Assembly (NCBI RefSeq): GCF_002086795.1
Contig: NZ_MVIM01000002.1
Span: 1 to 64,000, forward strand
Source of the DNA: Mycolicibacterium tusciae
Lineage (GTDB): Bacteria; Actinomycetota; Actinomycetes; Mycobacteriales; Mycobacteriaceae
DNA: 64,000 bases
Direction of reading: 5' to 3'
The notes beneath the pieces are model-generated. The model saw only the letters and a program-made list of their open reading frames with translations, did not search any database and was not told the origin of the DNA. Made by a program: the position numbers and the translations under genes. Below are positions 59,053 through 64,000 of the stretch, in pieces (positions within the stretch are counted from its first letter, which is position 1; every line of letters starts with the position of its first letter).

Positions 59053-59788
59053 AACCGGCACCGCGCAGCGTATGGATCATCGGTTCGCGCCCGCTGTCGA
59101 TTTTCTTGCGCAGATACGAGACATACAGCTCGACGATGTTCGACCTTCCGCCGAAGTCATAGCTCCAGACACGGTCCAAGATCTGCGCCTTGCTCAGTAC
59201 GCGTTTGGAGTTGCGCATCATGAACCGCAACAGCTCGAACTCGGTGGCGGTCAATGTGATCAGTTCACCCGCGCGAGTCACCTCGTGACTGTCCTCATCC
59301 AGCACCAGATCACCGACGACGACCTTCGCACCACCCGCCTCGCTTGTGACCCCCGTGCGCCGCAGCAGCGCGCGCAGTCGCAGCACCACCTCTTCGAGAC
59401 TGAACGGCTTCGTCACGTAGTCATCGCCGCCCGCGGTCAGCCCGGCGATGCGATCCTCGACCGAATCCTTCGCCGTCAGCAGCAGCAATGGCAGCCCCGG
59501 AATCTGCTCGCGCAGCTGATGCAGGACATCAAGCCCGCTCATGTCCGGGAGCATGACGTCGAGCACGACCACGTCGGGCGGGGTCTGGCGGGCCAGCGCA
59601 ATGGCGGTTGCACCGTCGCCAGCCGTCGCGATCTCCCAGCCCTCATACCTCAGCGCCATCGACACCAACTCGGCGAGAACCGGTTCGTCGTCGACGACCA
59701 GAACATGGATGGGCCTACCGTCGGCCCGGCGCATGACGACGCGCGCGGGCTCCTGGTCGTTGACCGCCGAACCGCTGGAACTCGCCAC
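59030..59788 (-). CDS. OmpR-type response regulator (TrcR-like)
   Basis: 252 residues. Receiver domain VLVVDDEPVLAELVSMALR with phospho-acceptor Asp77 (VVLDVMLPDMSG) and Lys in DDYVTKPFSLEE, and a C-terminal winged helix (LLRFMMRNSKRVLSKAQIL, SNIVELYVSYLRKKID). From memory close to TrcR. Start GTG 59788 or ATG 59734. First gene of an operon with the kinase and three glycosyltransferases. Confidence 0.88.
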   Translation of the reverse strand: MASSSGSAVNDQEPARVVMRRADGRPIHVLVVDDEPVLAELVSMALRYEGWEIATAGDGATAIALARQTPPDVVVLDVMLPDMSGLDVLHQLREQIPGLPLLLLTAKDSVEDRIAGLTAGGDDYVTKPFSLEEVVLRLRALLRRTGVTSEAGGAKVVVGDLVLDEDSHEVTRAGELITLTATEFELLRFMMRNSKRVLSKAQILDRVWSYDFGGRSNIVELYVSYLRKKIDSGREPMIHTLRGAGYVLKPAR

Positions 59789-59822
59789 GCATCCATTATC
59801 GGCCGCAGTCGTGGGCTACCCC

Positions 59823-59897
59823 TGTGCATTGTCTATGTGCCCGCTGTGAATGCTCCGTTGCACACCGACCACTGATCAGGTGCACAGCCGATGCACA
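59823..59897. promoter_or_regulatory. four TGCACA/TGTGCA half-sites upstream of the regulator
   Basis: TGTGCA at 59823-59828 and TGCACA at 59859-59864, 59881-59886 and 59892-59897, all within 75 bp. They may be binding sites for the response regulator; this is pattern-based only. Confidence 0.35.
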
Positions 59898-59920
59898 TGT
59901 GGGTCATGCAGCGTGTACGT

Positions 59921-60169
59921 ATGACGATCGATCAATCCACCGAGCCCGGCTGGGGTGCGTCGCCGCTTACCCCGCAATGCTGGGGCGTGCGAGAGACACT
60001 CGTCGCTGTGGGCGTGGCAGCGGCGCATACCGATCGAACGGTCGCCGTTTCCGATCAGGTGTCGATCCAGGGCACCCGCACCGGCCAGGTGACGACCGCC
60101 ACATCAGTGGACATACAGATAGGTCCCGGCGGTCCTGCCGGACCACCGGGACCTGCTCCGCACAACTAG
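59921..60169 (+). CDS. small protein, possibly an internally deleted exported protein
   Basis: 82 residues. CWGVRETLVAVGVAAAHTD resembles the start of small membrane proteins that often sit next to TrcRS-type genes, but the expected membrane helix after VGVAA is missing. The rest has VSDQVSIQGTRTGQVTTATS and a Gly/Pro-rich end. No ribosome-binding site is clear. It may be a decayed gene. Confidence 0.4.
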   Translation: MTIDQSTEPGWGASPLTPQCWGVRETLVAVGVAAAHTDRTVAVSDQVSIQGTRTGQVTTATSVDIQIGPGGPAGPPGPAPHN

Positions 60170-60173
60170 TGGC

Positions 60174-60404
60174 TTACGCCGTCGGTGCCGGCTCGGCCGT
60201 GACCTCGGGGACCGCCACCGATGTCTCGGGTTCGGGCGGCGCCGTCGTGGACGTCGTCGTCTCCCCGAGCGTGATTTCCGGACTCGGAACTTCGACCTCG
60301 TCCTGCGCGGAACTCACACCGGCCGCCACGCCCATGGCCCCCATGGCCAGCAACGCACTCGTTCCCAGCGTTGCCGCACCCAGTTTCAGCTGTGTCGATT
60401 TCAC
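60174..60404 (-). CDS. small exported protein with Thr/Pro-rich tail
   Basis: 76 residues. A basic start and a hydrophobic signal-like segment (GTSALLAMGAMGVAAGVSSAQ) with a possible cleavage site after SSA, then an acidic Thr/Pro/Glu-rich tail (ITLGETTTSTTAPPEP). GTG 60404 follows GGAG. Longer frames upstream are unsupported. No family recognised. Confidence 0.55.
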   Translation of the reverse strand: MKSTQLKLGAATLGTSALLAMGAMGVAAGVSSAQDEVEVPSPEITLGETTTSTTAPPEPETSVAVPEVTAEPAPTA

Positions 60405-60526
60405 CTTGACCACTCCATTCGGTCTTCGGGAGCCACCTCGTCGCGGCTCGTCGAACAGTGCGCTGAAGGGTCGTCCTTGACCCTTACGACTGTTTGGGTA
60501 ACCGCTGTGGAGAGGGGTGAAACGAA

Positions 60527-60793
60527 TTACTTGGCGGCCTCCTCCTCGGACGGCAGCGGTGCGGGGCCCTTCATGACGGGCTTGGCCACCGCGACGGCGG
60601 GAGCGTTGGACGGGGTGGTCTGCGTACTTGTCGAGCCGACGGTCATCGACGACGATTTCGCCACGGGGTCCCCCGCGTGCTCCTGAGCGACCATCAGGCC
60701 GATCGCAGCCATCGCGACGACCGCGCTGCCGCCGATCATGGCTGCACACAGCCTCAGATCTGCGCGGGATTTGCTCTTGTGCTGATCATCCAT
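60527..60793 (-). CDS. small membrane-anchored or exported protein
   Basis: 88 residues. A charged N-terminus (MDDQHKSKSRADLRL), one hydrophobic helix (AAMIGGSAVVAMAAIGLMVA), then a Ser/Thr/Pro-rich tail ending PAPLPSEEEAAK. ATG 60793 after GAGGGG. Similar in layout to the next gene at 60174-60404; they may be tandem relatives. No family recognised. Confidence 0.55.
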   Translation of the reverse strand: MDDQHKSKSRADLRLCAAMIGGSAVVAMAAIGLMVAQEHAGDPVAKSSSMTVGSTSTQTTPSNAPAVAVAKPVMKGPAPLPSEEEAAK

Positions 60794-60945
60794 TTCACAT
60801 TGCCCCTCTGGCGTTGCCGGTCGCCCCTTCCTCGCGGCCACCGTCGAATAACTGCAGGTGACCGCCAGTGAACGCGCCGAATCTGGAGACCCGCTGACCG
60901 CCACGTGTGAGTTGTCCAAAGGTCGGCCACCCGAATCTCATAACC

Positions 60946-60964
60946 TGTGCGCATGCAGCGCACA
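60946..60964. promoter_or_regulatory. inverted repeat in front of oppB
   Basis: TGTGCGC-ATGCA-GCGCACA, two perfect 7-bp arms, 14 bp upstream of the oppB ATG; overlapped by a second IR (CGCATG/CATGCG, 60950-60968). May be an operator or a hairpin at the ribosome-binding site. Confidence 0.4.
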
Positions 60965-60978
60965 TGCGGACCGGACGG

Positions 60979-61956
60979 ATGACGCGCTTTCTCGCGGGTC
61001 GGCTGCTCAATTACCTCGTGCTGCTGGCGCTGGCATCGTTCGTGGCCTACCTTCTGGCCGCCTGGCAGTTCGATCCGCTCGAGAACCTCCTGAGTCGCAA
61101 CCCGCGACCGCCTGAAGCGGTCATCGAAGCGAAGCGGGTCGAGCTGAATCTCGACAGGCCGCTGCTGGTTCAGTTCGGCCTGTGGGCCTCCGGCGTCCTC
61201 CACGGAGATTTCGGCACCACCATCGCCGGCCAGCCCGTGACCGACGAGCTGTGGCGCCGTGTCGGTGTCAGTCTTCGACTGCTGGTCCTCGGTTCGGTGA
61301 TAGGCACCGTCGCCGGCGTGGTCATCGGCGCGTGGGGGGCGATCCGTCAGTACCGCGTGAGCGACCGCGTCATCACCGCGCTGTCATTGTTGGTGATCAG
61401 CACTCCGTCGTTCGTGATGGCCACTCTGCTGATCCTGTCGGCGTTGGGCATCAACTCGGCGGTGGGCGTTCAACTATTCGAGTTCACCGGCGAGACATCG
61501 CCGGACGCGGTCGGTGGTGCATGGAACCAGTTCGTCGATCGTCTCCAGCATCTCGTGCTGCCGACGCTGACCCTTGCGCTGGGCGGGATGGCCGGCTACA
61601 GCCGCTACCAACGCAATGCGATGCTCGACGTGCTCGGCCAGGACTTCATCCGCACCGCGCGGGCAAAGGGATTGACCCGTCGCAGAGCACTTTTCAAGCA
61701 CGGTCTGCGCACGGCGCTGATCCCGATGGCGACGATGTTCGCCTACAGTTTCGCCGGGTTGTTCACCGGCGCGGTCTTCGTCGAGAAAATCTTCGGATGG
61801 CACGGCATGGGTGAATGGTTCATCCAAGGCCTCAACACACAGGACATCAACATCATCTCGGCCATCGTCGTGTTCGCGGGCGTCACGGTCCTGTTGGCCG
61901 GGTTGCTGTCGGACATCATCTATGCCGCACTCGATCCGAGGGTGCGCGTATCATGA
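60979..61956 (+). CDS. oppB: oligopeptide ABC transporter permease OppB
   Basis: 325 residues, six membrane helices. The EAA loop is GQDFIRTARAKGLTRRRALF, and FVEKIFGWHGMGEWF is typical of the OppB/DppB family. From memory very close to Rv1283c. Start ATG 60979 behind GGACGG. Its stop overlaps the oppC start (ATGA). Confidence 0.93.
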   Translation: MTRFLAGRLLNYLVLLALASFVAYLLAAWQFDPLENLLSRNPRPPEAVIEAKRVELNLDRPLLVQFGLWASGVLHGDFGTTIAGQPVTDELWRRVGVSLRLLVLGSVIGTVAGVVIGAWGAIRQYRVSDRVITALSLLVISTPSFVMATLLILSALGINSAVGVQLFEFTGETSPDAVGGAWNQFVDRLQHLVLPTLTLALGGMAGYSRYQRNAMLDVLGQDFIRTARAKGLTRRRALFKHGLRTALIPMATMFAYSFAGLFTGAVFVEKIFGWHGMGEWFIQGLNTQDINIISAIVVFAGVTVLLAGLLSDIIYAALDPRVRVS

Positions 61957-62840
61957 CCGCTGTCGCGTCCTTCGCGTCGAGGCGCACTCTGGTCCTGCGG
62001 CGGTTTGTGCGCAACAAGCCCGCCGTCGTGTCGATGGCGATACTCGTCCTTCTGTTCGTCGGCTGCTACGCACTACCGCCGCTACTGCCCTACAGCTACA
62101 GCGATCTGGATTACTTCGCGCTGCAGCAGCCGCCGAGCACCGATCACTGGTTCGGCACCAACGCACTCGGCCAGGACCTGCTGGCCCAAACTCTGCGTGG
62201 CATGCAGAAATCGATGCTCATCGGTGTCTGTGTCGCGTTCATCTCCACCGTCATCGCGGCCACGGTCGGGACGATCGCCGGCTACTTCGGCGGCTGGCGC
62301 GATCGCACCCTGATGTGGATCGTCGACCTCATGCTGGTGATACCCAGCTTCCTGCTCGTCACCATCGTCGTACAGCGCACCAAGGGCGATATCCTCTGGA
62401 TGATCGTTCTGCTGTCCGTCTTCAGCTGGATGATCAGTTCGCGCATCGTGCGAGGTATGACGATGAGCCTGCGTGAACGCGAATTCATCGTGGCCGCAAG
62501 GTATATGGGCGTCAGCAATACACGGATAATCCTGCGTCACATCATTCCGAACGTCGCCTCCATCATCATCATCGACACCGCGCTGAACGTCGGAATAGCG
62601 GTCCTCGCCGAGACAGCGCTGAGCTACCTCGGTTTCGGTGTCCAGCCGCCCGACGTGTCGCTGGGAACCCTCATCGCCAGTGGCACCCCGTCGGCGACGA
62701 CCTTCCCGTGGCTGTTTTTGTTCCCCGCAGGTGCGCTCGTGTTGATCATCTTCTGCGCCAACCTCATCGGCGACGGCCTGCGCGACGCACTCGACCCCGG
62801 TAGTAAAGCGCTGCGGCGGCGGAGGAGGGCACGCACGTGA
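61953..62840 (+). CDS. oppC: oligopeptide ABC transporter permease OppC
   Basis: 295 residues, six membrane helices with N-terminal OppC-type extension ([19 protein letters not shown]). EAA loop [20 protein letters not shown] and the end [14 protein letters not shown] are typical. Overlaps oppB by ATGA and oppD by GTGA, so the three are translationally coupled. Confidence 0.93.
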   Translation: MTAVASFASRRTLVLRRFVRNKPAVVSMAILVLLFVGCYALPPLLPYSYSDLDYFALQQPPSTDHWFGTNALGQDLLAQTLRGMQKSMLIGVCVAFISTVIAATVGTIAGYFGGWRDRTLMWIVDLMLVIPSFLLVTIVVQRTKGDILWMIVLLSVFSWMISSRIVRGMTMSLREREFIVAARYMGVSNTRIILRHIIPNVASIIIIDTALNVGIAVLAETALSYLGFGVQPPDVSLGTLIASGTPSATTFPWLFLFPAGALVLIIFCANLIGDGLRDALDPGSKALRRRRRART

Positions 62841-64000
62841 GCCTGCTCGAGGTGAGCGATCTGACGGTTGCCTTCCCCACCGACACCGACGTCGTCAATG
62901 CGGTGCGGGGAATGAACTTTCACGTCGACCCCCGAGAGGTCGTCGCGCTCGTCGGCGAATCGGGTGCAGGCAAGTCGGCCAGCGCGATGGCCGTCGTCGG
63001 CCTGCTGCCCGAATACGCCGCGGTGTCGGGTTCGGTTCGGTTGCAGGGCAACGAGCTCATCGGGCGATCCGATCAAGAGATGTCGCAGATTCGCGGCAAG
63101 ACCATCGGCACGGTGTTCCAGGACCCGATGTCGGCGCTCACGCCCGTCTACCCGGTCGGCGATCAGATCGCCGAAGCGATCGAGATCCACCAGCGCGACA
63201 CCACCAGGCGGGCGGCCCGGGCTCGCGCCGTCGAACTGCTCGATCTGGTCGGCATCGCCCAGCCGGATCAGCGGGCGCGGGCGTTCCCCCATGAACTGTC
63301 CGGCGGCGAGAGGCAACGCGTGGTCATCGCCATCGCGATCGCCAACGATCCCGATCTGCTGATCTGTGACGAGCCGACGACTGCACTGGACGTCACGGTG
63401 CAGGCGCAGATCCTCGATGTGCTCAAGACCGCGCGCGACGTGACCGGCGCCGGTGTCCTGATCATCACCCACGACCTCGGGGTGGTTGCCGAGTTCGCGG
63501 ACCGTGCCCTGGTGATGTACGCCGGACGGCCCGTCGAGATCGCTTCGGTCGACGCGCTGTACCAGGACCGCCGAATGCCCTACACCGCAGGGCTTCTCGG
63601 ATCGGTGCCTCGCTTGGACGCGGCTCGGGGAGCGCGGCTGGTGCCGATACCGGGCGCCCCGCCCGCCATGGCCGCGCTACCGCCCGGCTGCCCGTTCGAG
63701 CCGCGCTGCCCGCTCGCCATCGACGACTGCCGCGCCAACGAACCCGAACTGCTCGAGATCGCACCTGACCACCGGGCCGCGTGCATCCGCACCGGCGAGG
63801 TGGCCGGACGCAGTGCGGCGCAGATCTACGGCGTGTCCACCGAACCTCCCGACGCCGCCGATGAGGACGCCGACCGCACGGTGGTGCTGCGGGTCCGGGA
63901 CCTCGTCAAGACGTACAAGCTGACCAAGGGGGTGGTGTTCCGCAGGCAGGTCGGCGAGGTGCGCGCGGTCGACGGCATTAGTTTCGAGCTTGAGCAGGGC
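62837..64000 (+). CDS. oppD: oligopeptide ABC transporter ATP-binding protein OppD (partial)
   Basis: 388 codons are in the window; the 3' end is cut off. The first ABC domain is complete: Walker [11 protein letters not shown], signature [10 protein letters not shown], Walker [13 protein letters not shown] and H-loop ITHDLG. An Opp-type cysteine cluster follows ([17 protein letters not shown]), and a second ABC domain begins at [12 protein letters not shown]. It is therefore the fused two-domain form seen as Rv1281c. GTG start overlaps the oppC stop. Confidence 0.92.
   Translation, partial: MSLLEVSDLTVAFPTDTDVVNAVRGMNFHVDPREVVALVGESGAGKSASAMAVVGLLPEYAAVSGSVRLQGNELIGRSDQEMSQIRGKTIGTVFQDPMSALTPVYPVGDQIAEAIEIHQRDTTRRAARARAVELLDLVGIAQPDQRARAFPHELSGGERQRVVIAIAIANDPDLLICDEPTTALDVTVQAQILDVLKTARDVTGAGVLIITHDLGVVAEFADRALVMYAGRPVEIASVDALYQDRRMPYTAGLLGSVPRLDAARGARLVPIPGAPPAMAALPPGCPFEPRCPLAIDDCRANEPELLEIAPDHRAACIRTGEVAGRSAAQIYGVSTEPPDAADEDADRTVVLRVRDLVKTYKLTKGVVFRRQVGEVRAVDGISFELEQG

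Overview
This window is a stretch of mycobacterial chromosome, most likely from a fast-growing Mycolicibacterium-type species. The evidence is gene content and order. Reading leftwards it runs argS, lysA, hom, thrC, thrB, rho, rpmE, prfA, prmC, a Sua5-type gene, wecA, the atp operon (with a b-delta fusion), a DUF2550 gene, murA and then an rRNA operon leader. Further right come an Rrf2 regulator, cysQ, cysNC, cysD, a beta-carbonic anhydrase and oppBCD. From memory this follows the M. tuberculosis Rv1281c-Rv1315 region, interrupted by two blocks that are not part of that order. The DNA is GC-rich, with many GTG starts and several start codons sitting one -10 box away from their predicted transcription start (leaderless layout).

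Layout. 1-220: promoters and leader of an rRNA operon leaving the window on the minus strand. 221-24,578: conserved housekeeping block, nearly all minus strand (MurA, ATP synthase, WecA, Sua5, PrmC/RF1, L31, Rho, threonine/lysine biosynthesis, ArgS). 24,683-24,758: tRNA-Arg(CCG), whose 3' T-arm is repeated exactly 539 bp downstream, resembling an integration scar. 25,300-47,000: accessory block. It holds an acidic hydrophilic protein behind a SigF-type promoter, a secreted GH16 glycosidase, a GIY-YIG protein, a TetR/Pyr4-PaxB-like membrane protein pair with a perfect palindrome between them, a leaderless Cys-rich mini-protein, an LpqH-like lipoprotein, a SnoaL-sulfotransferase-DUF1214-SDR-mycofactocin SDR operon, and assorted oxidoreductases, VOC, LLM, GNAT and alpha/beta hydrolase genes. 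47,037-51,020: sulfate activation operon (cysD-cysNC-cysQ-rrf2). 51,187-52,178: thioesterase and carbonic anhydrase. 52,242-59,788: a five-gene operon with a response regulator, sensor kinase, GT39, GT2-GtrA and GT39, closed by a 14-bp stem-loop. 59,900-60,800: three very small proteins, two of them with export-type N-termini. 60,979-64,000: oligopeptide ABC transporter oppB-oppC-oppD, the last truncated by the window edge.

How the genes work together. The housekeeping block supplies the energy-coupling ATP synthase, cell-wall precursor steps (MurA, WecA), translation termination and its methylase, and the aspartate-family amino-acid genes in overlapping order. CysD/CysNC make PAPS, CysQ removes the by-product PAP, and a PAPS-type sulfotransferase sits 12 kb away in the accessory block. 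In the GT39 operon the GT2-GtrA protein probably makes a polyprenyl-phosphate sugar used by the two paralogous GT-C enzymes, under its own two-component system.

The most unusual items are the Pyr4/PaxB-like membrane terpene-cyclase homologue with its own TetR and operator, the tRNA-Arg scar with interlocked inverted repeats, the SigF-type promoter in front of a disordered acidic protein, the two-component/glycosyltransferase operon, and the sulfotransferase operon. All functional calls come from reading the sequence and from recalled family knowledge; no database search was run.
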